NCBI GenBank assembly: GCA_013153345.1
Contig: JAADEQ010000125.1
Location: 1-5,402, forward strand
Direction of reading: 5' to 3'
Source: Campylobacterota bacterium
GTDB lineage: Bacteria; Campylobacterota; Campylobacteria; Campylobacterales; Sulfurovaceae
Length of the DNA: 5,402 nucleotides
Shown: piece by piece, positions 1-5,402 of the stretch
Position numbering within the stretch: the first letter of the stretch is position 1
Layout: every line of letters begins with the position of its first letter
Program-made: the position numbers and the translations under genes
Notes under the pieces: generated by a model
Databases searched by the model: none
The model's input: only the letters and a program-made list of their open reading frames with translations
Told to the model about the DNA's origin: nothing

Positions 1-218
1 AAGTGAGTATTTATCCCTTTATCCTCTAAATACTCAAATAAAATTGCTGAGATTTTATTATTTAGCGCCCCTTTTCCTTTTGCCTCATCTTTTTTCTCTC
101 CATTAAAAGCAGTTAAAGAGTCTTTAAACTCAGCAATTAGATAATCTTTATTATTTGTTTCCCAAATCTTTTTTGCTTTTCCTTCATATAGAAGTTTTGT
201 CTTTTTAATATCTTCCAC
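1..218 (-). CDS. purC: Phosphoribosylaminoimidazole-succinocarboxamide synthase (SAICAR synthetase), N-terminal part, cut by window edge
   Basis: Only the first 72 codons are in the window; the frame is open to base 1. The peptide matches the start of PurC of the Bacillus/Campylobacter type: [10 protein letters not shown] at residues 9-18 (glycine/lysine nucleotide-binding strand), AFNGEKK at 38-43 region, and [10 protein letters not shown] at 48-57, followed by an [12 protein letters not shown] segment. The family enzyme is cytosolic and joins CAIR to aspartate using ATP, giving SAICAR in de novo purine synthesis; full length is usually about 235-240 aa, so roughly two thirds is missing. The start is taken as GTG at 218-216, because it gives the usual N-terminal length and has an AAGGA ribosome site 7 bases upstream. 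This GTG immediately follows the stop codon of the upstream protease gene, with no gap, so the two probably form one operon. Identification is by recognition of the motifs; the sequence looks intact as far as it goes. Confidence 0.93.
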   Translation of the reverse strand, partial: MEDIKKTKLLYEGKAKKIWETNNKDYLIAEFKDSLTAFNGEKKDEAKGKGALNNKISAILFEYLEDKGINTH

Positions 219-1586
219 CTATTTTTCCTTTTGCTCTTTTTGTAAAATTAAAGCTTTTAATATATCATATGCACTCTTTAATTGAGCATCTTTATAGAGG
301 TCTTCTTCTTTAATTATCTTTTTCTTTAACTTTTCATCCTCTTTTGAACTCTTCTTCTCCTCTTTCTTAGGAGCCTTCTTCTTTTTCTCCTTTTCAATCT
401 TCTCAAGCTCTGCTTTTAGATGCTGTTTTAACTCAGCCTCTTTAATCTCTAAAGCACTCTGGTTCTTCTTTGTAGCCTCTCCTGGATATACAACAATATC
501 TGGGTCAACACCTTTATTTTGAATAGTTCTTCCACTTGGCAGATAGTATCTTGCAACTGTTAACTTAACAGCCTCTCCATTTCCAATTGGAACTACAATT
601 TGAACACTACCCTTTCCAAAGGTCTTTTCTCCAACAATTACTGCTCTTCTATGGTCTTGAAGAGCCCCACTTACAATCTCACTTGCACTTGCACTTCCAC
701 CATTTACTAAGACAGTTATTGGAATATCTTTATAGGTTCCAGCTTTTGTAGCTCTATATACCAAGTTTTCTCTCTTATTTCTTCCCTTTTGACTAACCAA
801 AATCCCCTTTTCAATAAAAAGGTCTAAAAGCCCAGTTGCTTGGCTCAAAAGCCCACCTGGGTCATTTCTTAAATCAAAGATAATCCCTTTTGCATCTGGA
901 TTTTCTTTTAGGATTTTTTTAACACTATCAACAACTTTTGCATCAAATGAGCTAATTTGAATATATAAAGCTTTCTCTTTTTTATCTTTATCTAAATATA
1001 CATATTTATGTTTAACTGACTGAATCTTAATTATATCTCTTACAATTGTTACAACAATTGGCTTTGATTCACCTTTTCGAACTAATGTTAGAGTAATTTT
1101 AGTCTTTGGTTTTCCTCTCATAAGGCTAACAGCCTCATCAATTGTCATTCCAAGAGTTGATTTATCATTAATTTTTAAGATAATATCTCCAGCTTTAATT
1201 CCAGCCCTTGCTGCTGGGGTATCATCAATTGGAGCAATCACGGTTAGGGCTCCATTTTTCATCCCAACAACAATCCCAAGGCCACCAAACTCCCCTTTTG
1301 TCTGAATATTTAAATCTTTAAATGCCTTTGCATCCAAAAAGGCTGAGTGGGCATCAAGATTACTCAAAAGTCCCTTTAGAGCTTTATTTATAAGAGTTGT
1401 GGTATTTACCTCATCAACATACTGCTCTTCAATTAGGTTTAAGACTCTAGTAAACTTCAAATATGCCTCTAGTTTAGTAGTCTTTTTATTCTCTTTTGCC
1501 TCCAGAGAAAAGGGGGTAGTAACCAACAGCGCAGTAATACCAATAATAAATGAAGTTGCGATTATTCTCTTATTTTTATGAAACAT
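219..1586 (-). CDS. ctpA: Carboxyl-terminal processing protease, S41 family, exported, PDZ-containing
   Basis: The 455-residue protein is a serine protease of the S41 (CtpA/Prc) family. Residues 1-30 form a signal peptide (KNKR, hydrophobic 8-22, then SLEA as probable cleavage region), so it should act in the periplasm or at the outer face of the inner membrane. A PDZ domain spans about 98-172 (GGLGIVVG at 101-108, AGIKAGDIILKIND at 128-141). The protease core follows at about 205-365, with LRNDPGGLL at 239-247, the catalytic serine in GSASASEI (S300), and the lysine and glutamine of GKGSVQ (K325, Q329). The S-K and K-Q spacings of 25 and 4 agree with the Ser/Lys/Gln arrangement I recall for B. 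subtilis CtpB. Residues 380-430 are an unusually Lys/Glu-rich tail. In this family the enzyme trims or degrades exported proteins from the C-terminus; the substrate here is unknown. The ATG at 1586 has AAGGA 10 bases upstream. purC follows with no gap or terminator. Confidence 0.95.
   Translation of the reverse strand: MFHKNKRIIATSFIIGITALLVTTPFSLEAKENKKTTKLEAYLKFTRVLNLIEEQYVDEVNTTTLINKALKGLLSNLDAHSAFLDAKAFKDLNIQTKGEFGGLGIVVGMKNGALTVIAPIDDTPAARAGIKAGDIILKINDKSTLGMTIDEAVSLMRGKPKTKITLTLVRKGESKPIVVTIVRDIIKIQSVKHKYVYLDKDKKEKALYIQISSFDAKVVDSVKKILKENPDAKGIIFDLRNDPGGLLSQATGLLDLFIEKGILVSQKGRNKRENLVYRATKAGTYKDIPITVLVNGGSASASEIVSGALQDHRRAVIVGEKTFGKGSVQIVVPIGNGEAVKLTVARYYLPSGRTIQNKGVDPDIVVYPGEATKKNQSALEIKEAELKQHLKAELEKIEKEKKKKAPKKEEKKSSKEDEKLKKKIIKEEDLYKDAQLKSAYDILKALILQKEQKEK
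226..230 (-). promoter_or_regulatory. Ribosome binding site of purC, inside the end of ctpA
   Basis: AAGGA on the minus strand lies 7 bases before the GTG of purC and within the last codons of ctpA. It is what decides the GTG start, since no ATG lies nearby at the expected N-terminus. Its position inside the upstream coding sequence suggests that ribosomes finishing ctpA help initiation of purC (inference). Confidence 0.65.
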
Positions 1587-1596
1587 ATCGGTAGTT

Positions 1597-1601
1597 TCCT
1601 T
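1597..1601 (-). promoter_or_regulatory. Ribosome binding site of ctpA
   Basis: AAGGA on the minus strand, 10 bases before the ATG at 1586-1584. The spacing is slightly long but within the working range, and the signal-peptide N-terminus that follows supports this start. Confidence 0.55.
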
Positions 1602-1619
1602 AAGTCAAATTTAAAGTTT

Positions 1620-1625
1620 ATTTTA
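1620..1625 (-). promoter_or_regulatory. Candidate -10 element for the ctpA-purC operon
   Basis: The minus strand reads TAAAAT, 5 of 6 matches to the sigma-70 -10 consensus, which would start transcription near 1613 and give a leader of about 25 bases. There is no recognisable -35 at the usual distance, only A/T-rich DNA, as is common for sigma-70 promoters in Campylobacterota. The whole region is A/T-rich, so chance matches are likely. Confidence 0.3.
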
Positions 1626-1683
1626 TTTAAAACTCACTTAAAAATAAATTAGTCTTCTATCCTTATTATTAAATGTTAGTAAA

Positions 1684-1699
1684 TGCAACCTATATTGCA
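1684..1699 (+). promoter_or_regulatory. Candidate clpB promoter: -10 TATATT framed by a TGCAA/TTGCA inverted repeat
   Basis: TATATT at 1691-1696 matches the -10 consensus at 5 of 6 positions and would place the start of transcription near 1703, about 55 bases before the clpB ATG. It lies within a short inverted repeat, TGCAA (1684-1688) and TTGCA (1695-1699) with a 6-base spacer, the layout of a possible operator. An alternative reading uses TTGCAA (1695-1700) as -35 and TATGCT (1716-1721) as -10 with a 15-base spacer. Neither is certain. I found no convincing HrcA site (CIRCE) or HspR site (HAIR), the known heat-shock operators of this group, anywhere between 1587 and 1758. Confidence 0.3.
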
Positions 1700-1743
1700 A
1701 ATCTTAAACTGAAATTATGCTAAAGTTACATCAAAATTTTATA

Positions 1744-1750
1744 AGAGGAG
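1744..1750 (+). promoter_or_regulatory. Ribosome binding site of clpB (fixes the start at 1759)
   Basis: AGAGGAG lies 8 bases before ATG 1759, a strong Shine-Dalgarno match at good spacing. An in-frame ATG at 1717 would add 14 residues ([14 protein letters not shown]), but these are translated from the leader and the ribosome site itself, and they have no counterpart in the ClpB family. The 1759 start gives the usual family N-terminus. Confidence 0.85.
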
Positions 1751-1758
1751 AAAAAAGT

Positions 1759-4344
1759 ATGAGTAATATCTTAGAGAAATTGACTCACCAAATGACTCAA
1801 ACAATAGAATCAGCACTATCACTAGCACTACATAATAAAAATCCAGAGGTTGAGCCAATTCACTTAATTTGGGCACAGCTTACAAATAGTGGCTCAATCT
1901 TAAATCAAGTTTTAAATAAGATGGGGGTTGACAAAGCTGCAATTGAGCTTGATGTTGCATCTCAGGCAAAAAAACTTCCAACTGCTTCAAATGTGACAAA
2001 AGAGAGCATTAGATTATCTCAAAATCTAATTAGAAGCCTTCAAAAAGCAGAAGGTCAAATGGCTGCAAATGGAGATAAGTATCTCTCAGTTGATACTTGG
2101 ATTATTGCAAATTTAGATGAGCCATTTATTAAAGAGACTCTTGGAAAATATGTTGATTTAATGGAGCTTAAAAAGACATTAGAGGCTCTTAGAGGAGGAA
2201 AGCCAATTGAGTCTCAAACAGATGATGAGAAGCTTGAAGCATTAGAAAAATATGGAGTAGATTTAACTAAAAAAGCAGCAAATGGAGAGCTAGACCCTGT
2301 AATTGGTAGAGATGAAGAGATTCAAAGAGTTATGCAAATTTTAATTAGAAAAACAAAAAATAACCCAATTCTACTTGGAGAGCCAGGGGTTGGAAAGACT
2401 GCAATTGTTGAGGGGTTAGCTCAAAGAATTGTAAATAAAGAGGTTCCATTATCGCTGCAAAATAAAAGAGTAATTGAGCTTGATATGGCAGCATTAATTG
2501 CTGGAGCAAAATATAGAGGAGAGTTTGAAGATAGACTTAAAGCAGTTGTTGAAGAGGTTAAAAAAGATGGTAATATAATTTTATTTATCGATGAGATTCA
2601 CACAATTGTAGGAGCTGGAGCTAGTGAAGGTAGTATGGATGCTGCAAATATTCTAAAGCCAATGCTAGCTCGTGGGGAGCTTCATACAATTGGGGCAACA
2701 ACTCTAAAAGAGTATAGAAAATATATTGAAAAAGATGCAGCGCTTCAAAGAAGATTTCAACCAGTAAAAGTTGAAGAGCCAAGCATTGATGAAGCACTTC
2801 AAATTCTAAGAGGTATTAAAGAGAGACTTGAAGCGCACCATAATGTTCAAATTTTAGATAGCGCACTAGTTGCAGCAGTTAAGCTATCTCATAGATATAT
2901 TACAGATAGATACCTTCCAGATAAGGCAATTGACTTAATTGATGAAGCTGCAGCAGAGCTTAAGATGCAAATTGAGTCTGAGCCATTTGAACTTGCAAAA
3001 GTTAAAAGAGAGATTCAAAAGATTTTAGTTGAAATTGAAGCGCTAAAGATGGAGCTTACTCCTAAAAATGAAGAGAAAATCAAAGAGCTTGAGAAGAAGC
3101 TTGCAGATTTAGAAGAGAAGAAAAGAAAGCTTGAGGCGCAATTTCAAACAGAAAAAGAGATTTTTAACAAAATTGCAGAGATTAAGCAAAAAATTGAAGA
3201 GAAAAAAAGAGAAGCAGAGCTTGCAAAAAGAGAAGGTAGATTTGAAGAGGCAGCAAGAATTGAGTATGGTGAGATTCCACAACTGCAAAAAGAGCTTGAA
3301 GAGCTTAATAAAAAATGGGAAGAGATGCAAAAAGAGGGAACTCTTCTTAAAAATGCAGTTGATGAAGAGATTATTGCTAGCATTGTTAGCCGCTGGACAG
3401 GAATTCCAGTTAGTAAGATGCTTCAGAGTGAAAAAGAGAAAATCTTACATATTGAAGAGCATCTAAAACAAGAGGTTGTTGGACAAGATGAGGCAATTAA
3501 AGCAGTTGCACGCGCAATAAAAAGAAATAAAGCAGGACTTAGTGACCAAACAAGACCAATTGGAAGTTTCTTATTCCTAGGACCAACAGGAGTTGGTAAA
3601 ACACAAACTGCAAAAGCATTAGCTAAGTTCTTATTTGATACTGAGCGTGCGTTAATTAGATTTGATATGACTGAATATATGGAAAAACATAGTGTATCTC
3701 GCCTAGTTGGTGCTGCTCCTGGATATGTTGGATCTGAAGAGGGAGGCCAATTAACTGAGGCAGTTAGACGCAAACCATATAGTGTAATTTTATTTGATGA
3801 GGTTGAAAAGGCTCATCCAGATGTATTTAATATTTTATTACAAGTGCTTGATGATGGAAGATTAACAGATAATAAAGGTGTTACAGTTGATTTTAAAAAC
3901 ACAATTATTATCTTAACAAGTAACATTGCAAGCGATAAGATTATGGAGTTTAGAGACCCAGAAGATAGAGAAAAAGCGGTTAAAGATGAATTACCAAAAT
4001 ATTTTAAACCAGAATTTATTAACCGCCTTGATGATATTGTAATCTTTAATCCGCTTGGAAAAGAGCAGATTAAAAAGATTGTTGATATTATGCTTAAAGG
4101 AATTAAGGCTAAACTTGAAGAGAAAGATATTGAGCTTGTATTAACAGATAAAGCTAAAGAGCTAATTGCAGATGCAGGATTTGACCCAGTATTTGGTGCA
4201 AGACCTCTAAAAAGAGCTCTTCAAGAGTTAGTTGAAGATAAACTAGCAGAGCTTATCTTAGAAGGTAAGTTAAATGAGGGTCAAAAAGTAATCTTTGATG
4301 CAAAAGATAAAGAGCTAGTTGTAGAGATTAAAGATAATCACTAA
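1759..4344 (+). CDS. clpB: ATP-dependent chaperone ClpB (Hsp100 disaggregase)
   Basis: The 861-residue protein (E. coli ClpB is 857) is a cytosolic hexameric AAA+ machine that, with DnaK/DnaJ/GrpE, threads aggregated proteins through its pore after heat stress. Domains in order: Clp N domain (about 1-145); first ATPase with Walker A GEPGVGKT (207-214), pore-loop KYRG (251-254), Walker B FIDE (276-279) and arginine fingers R331/R332; a long coiled-coil middle domain (about 405-525) including Y503, the residue known in E. coli for DnaK contact; second ATPase with Walker A GPTGVGKT (608-615), pore-loop GYVG (655-658), Walker B LFDE (678-681), arginine finger R756 and sensor-2 GARPLKR (813-819). 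The middle domain separates it from ClpA and ClpX, and there is no ClpP-binding IGF/IGL loop, so it is a disaggregase, not a protease subunit. All catalytic residues are present. It is transcribed away from ctpA and is followed by a terminator, so it is probably monocistronic. Confidence 0.98.
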   Translation: MSNILEKLTHQMTQTIESALSLALHNKNPEVEPIHLIWAQLTNSGSILNQVLNKMGVDKAAIELDVASQAKKLPTASNVTKESIRLSQNLIRSLQKAEGQMAANGDKYLSVDTWIIANLDEPFIKETLGKYVDLMELKKTLEALRGGKPIESQTDDEKLEALEKYGVDLTKKAANGELDPVIGRDEEIQRVMQILIRKTKNNPILLGEPGVGKTAIVEGLAQRIVNKEVPLSLQNKRVIELDMAALIAGAKYRGEFEDRLKAVVEEVKKDGNIILFIDEIHTIVGAGASEGSMDAANILKPMLARGELHTIGATTLKEYRKYIEKDAALQRRFQPVKVEEPSIDEALQILRGIKERLEAHHNVQILDSALVAAVKLSHRYITDRYLPDKAIDLIDEAAAELKMQIESEPFELAKVKREIQKILVEIEALKMELTPKNEEKIKELEKKLADLEEKKRKLEAQFQTEKEIFNKIAEIKQKIEEKKREAELAKREGRFEEAARIEYGEIPQLQKELEELNKKWEEMQKEGTLLKNAVDEEIIASIVSRWTGIPVSKMLQSEKEKILHIEEHLKQEVVGQDEAIKAVARAIKRNKAGLSDQTRPIGSFLFLGPTGVGKTQTAKALAKFLFDTERALIRFDMTEYMEKHSVSRLVGAAPGYVGSEEGGQLTEAVRRKPYSVILFDEVEKAHPDVFNILLQVLDDGRLTDNKGVTVDFKNTIIILTSNIASDKIMEFRDPEDREKAVKDELPKYFKPEFINRLDDIVIFNPLGKEQIKKIVDIMLKGIKAKLEEKDIELVLTDKAKELIADAGFDPVFGARPLKRALQELVEDKLAELILEGKLNEGQKVIFDAKDKELVVEIKDNH

Positions 4345-4353
4345 TTCTCTCCT

Positions 4354-4371
4354 AGGGCTTTTGCCCTTTTT
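4354..4371 (+). terminator. Intrinsic terminator of clpB
   Basis: AGGGC, loop TTTT, GCCCT, then TTTT begins 9 bases after the clpB stop codon. It is the only G/C-rich hairpin in the intergenic region and is followed by a second T-run a few bases later. It separates clpB from the gene at 4502. Confidence 0.85.
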
Positions 4372-4456
4372 ACACTTTTTTTATATATCTCTCCTTAACA
4401 CTATCAAAAAAACTGATTAATTTTATGTCATACACTTATAAAAAATATCTTTTTTA

Positions 4457-4465
4457 TGTTAAAAT
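4457..4465 (+). promoter_or_regulatory. Candidate extended -10 promoter of the tandem-repeat protein gene
   Basis: TGTTAAAAT fits the extended -10 pattern TG-N-TATAAT with one mismatch in the hexamer. Transcription would start near 4472, giving a leader of about 30 bases, and an independent promoter is expected because clpB ends in a terminator. There is no good -35. A second possible -10, TATAAA at 4437-4442, is less attractive since it lacks the TG. The remainder of 4372-4456 is A/T-rich DNA in which I see nothing else. Confidence 0.45.
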
Positions 4466-4482
4466 TTAGTTTTTAAACTAAA
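4465..4482 (+). repeat. 18-bp palindrome at the predicted transcription start (possible operator)
   Basis: TTTAGTTTTTAAACTAAA consists of two perfect 8-base arms (4465-4472 and 4475-4482) around a 2-base TT centre. It begins at the last base of the candidate -10 and covers the expected start site, which is where a repressor dimer could block transcription. I do not recognise it as a known operator of this bacterial group. It could also arise by chance in DNA this rich in A and T, though an uninterrupted 8-base arm is less common. Confidence 0.5.
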
Positions 4483-4490
4483 ATATATTA

Positions 4491-4495
4491 AAGGA
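4491..4495 (+). promoter_or_regulatory. Ribosome binding site of the tandem-repeat protein gene
   Basis: AAGGA lies 6 bases before ATG 4502. An in-frame ATG at 4496 would add only Met-Glu and is too close to this site, so 4502, which gives MKKR followed by a hydrophobic stretch, is the better start. Confidence 0.7.
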
Positions 4496-4501
4496 ATGGA
4501 A

Positions 4502-5402
4502 ATGAAAAAAAGAGTTGGAGTTTACACTCTTTTAATTGGCTCCTCTTTAGTTTGGGGTGAAAATCTAATCAAAAATGGTAGCTTTGAAGAGCTTGATATT
4601 ATAAAAAAAAGAAGGCTCTATACTATTGCACATCTAAAAGATTGGGATAGTAATTCTGCAATGCGTCTTTGGCCAAATAGAAAGTTTGGCAAGGCAACAG
4701 ATGGAGAGTATAAATTAGCTCTTGATACAAATAAAGGAGCAGTAGATTTTATCTCTCAAAAGGTTGAGACTCAAAAGAATGCTCTTTATCAAATCTGTCT
4801 TGATGCAAGAGGAAGACACAATAGAAGTTCAAATTTAAAAGTCTTAGTTGATGATAAAGAGCTTTTAAATATCCATCCAAGCAGAAGCTCATGGCATAAC
4901 TATTGTGCTACATTTGTAGGAACTGGAACTGCTCAAACTATTACTCTAAGCGAGCTTGAAAATGAGAGTAATGGTAAGGGGCCAATTATTGATAATGTAG
5001 TATTAGAAAAGATTAAAGATTTAGTTGAAAATGAAAATAATACTACTGAACCAGCTGAGGATAACAATACATTAGCTGAAGATGAAAATCTAATTAAAAA
5101 TGGTAGCTTTGAGAATTTTGAACCTCAAGTTGTTAGAAGATTATACACAATTGGAACGCTTGAGAATTGGGTTGATAAGAATGGAAATCCAGCTGTAATG
5201 AGACTTTGGCCTCCATATAAATTTGGAGAGACTCCTGATGGAAAATATAAACTGGCTCTTGATACAAGAAAAAGAGGTTTTGATGCAATCTCTCAAACTA
5301 TAGTTACCCAGAGTGATAAGATTTATAAGCTCTGTATTGATGGAAGAGGTAGAAAAAATAGAAGCTCATATTTTAGTGTATTAATTGATGGAGAGCGCTT
5401 AA
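4502..5402 (+). CDS. Secreted protein with tandem NLIKNGSFE-type domains, C-terminal part missing at window edge
   Basis: The frame stays open for 300 codons to the right edge. Residues 1-19 (MKKR, hydrophobic core, SLVWG) look like a signal peptide cleaved before ENLI. The mature part is built of repeated modules: copy 1 at residues 20-168 and copy 2 from 195 to the edge, joined by an acidic Asn/Glu/Thr-rich linker (about 170-194). Both copies share ENLIKNGSFE, RLYTI, MRLWP, DG-YKLALDT, a single Cys in a strand before D-RGR, and NRSS. Copy 1 ends GTAQTITLSEL then IIDNVVL. This pattern (NGSFE opening, LDT, 'SQ..-T....Y', terminal IDNV) resembles the galactose-binding-like beta-sandwich domains of the DUF642 or CBM_4_9 type found in exported proteins, but no sugar-binding residues can be assigned from sequence alone. 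C99 and C135 could form a disulfide in copy 1. A surface or extracellular role, perhaps carbohydrate or matrix binding, is inference. Function is unknown; later domains may follow beyond the window. Confidence 0.88.
   Translation, partial: MKKRVGVYTLLIGSSLVWGENLIKNGSFEELDIIKKRRLYTIAHLKDWDSNSAMRLWPNRKFGKATDGEYKLALDTNKGAVDFISQKVETQKNALYQICLDARGRHNRSSNLKVLVDDKELLNIHPSRSSWHNYCATFVGTGTAQTITLSELENESNGKGPIIDNVVLEKIKDLVENENNTTEPAEDNNTLAEDENLIKNGSFENFEPQVVRRLYTIGTLENWVDKNGNPAVMRLWPPYKFGETPDGKYKLALDTRKRGFDAISQTIVTQSDKIYKLCIDGRGRKNRSSYFSVLIDGERL
4559..5005 (+). repeat. Coding repeat, copy 1 of the tandem domain
   Basis: This encodes residues 20-168 of the secreted protein, a complete module from ENLIKNGSFE to IIDNVVL. 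Copy 2 starts 525 bases later. The two proteins align along their common length with about half the residues identical, with one 4-residue insertion in copy 2 between the W of LENW and MRLWP. Confidence 0.85.
5084..5402 (+). repeat. Coding repeat, copy 2 of the tandem domain (truncated by window edge)
   Basis: This encodes residues 195-300 and ends around the point equivalent to residue 122 of copy 1 (LIDGERL against LVDDKELL). Its first 29 bases differ from those of copy 1 at a single position, far closer than the rest of the module. Confidence 0.85.

Noticed and set aside
1399..1581. Plus-strand open frame of 60 codons
   Set aside because: It is antisense to the signal peptide and N-terminal region of ctpA, and its hydrophobicity is a by-product of that sequence.
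1615..1634. AGTTT / AAACT inverted repeat with a 10-base loop
   Set aside because: Five A/T-rich pairs are too weak to call a hairpin or operator.
1600..1641. TTAAGT (1600-1605) and ACTTAA (1636-1641) as a HAIR-like HspR operator
   Set aside because: The arms are 30 bases apart, whereas HAIR has about 7, and no second half-site fits near either. In A/T-rich DNA such hexamers are expected by chance.
1717..1758. N-terminal extension of ClpB by 14 residues from the ATG at 1717
   Set aside because: The extension reads through the strong ribosome site at 1744-1750, has none of its own, and has no counterpart in ClpB proteins.
3109..3383. Minus-strand open frames rich in Phe, Leu, Ser and Cys
   Set aside because: They are antisense shadows of the Lys/Glu-rich coiled coil of ClpB, where reversed AAA/GAA codons read as TTT/TTC. 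They have no ribosome site or recognisable protein.
3131..3466. Plus-strand open frame of 111 codons inside clpB
   Set aside because: It is an out-of-frame reading of the purine-rich middle-domain region, composed almost entirely of Lys/Arg/Leu; the ClpB frame is continuous and has all its motifs.
3423..3773. Minus-strand open frame of 116 codons
   Set aside because: It lies opposite the conserved second ATPase domain of ClpB and has no family resemblance.

Overview
The window looks like chromosomal DNA from an AT-rich member of the Campylobacterota (Epsilonproteobacteria). Three things point there: arginine is mostly AGA, intergenic DNA is very A/T-rich with weak -35 elements, and clpB lies divergent to an S41 protease gene that is followed directly by purC. 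From memory, the same order occurs in Campylobacter jejuni (the Cj0509c to Cj0512 region). This assignment rests on recognition by eye, not on a search.

Layout. Minus strand, reading right to left: a complete carboxyl-terminal processing protease gene (ctpA, 1586 to 219), then the first 72 codons of purC (218 to 1, cut by the left edge). The purC GTG start touches the ctpA stop codon, so the two are almost certainly co-transcribed and probably translationally coupled. Plus strand: clpB (1759 to 4344, 861 aa, complete, all expected ATPase motifs present), closed by a compact intrinsic terminator. A second plus-strand gene starts at 4502 and runs off the right edge. It encodes a secreted protein made of at least two tandem copies of an NLIKNGSFE-type domain. 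It has its own extended -10 promoter and a near-perfect 18-bp palindrome at the expected transcription start.

The two intergenic regions (1587-1758, divergent promoter region; 4345-4501, terminator plus promoter) are short. There is no RNA gene, CRISPR array, insertion sequence or prophage signature that I can support.

Function. ClpB (cytoplasmic disaggregase) and CtpA (exported protease) are both protein quality-control factors, but in different compartments. PurC is purine biosynthesis and appears to be linked to ctpA only by operon position. The tandem-repeat secreted protein is the least understood gene. It is the best candidate for something undescribed, but nothing in the window amounts to a new multi-gene system.
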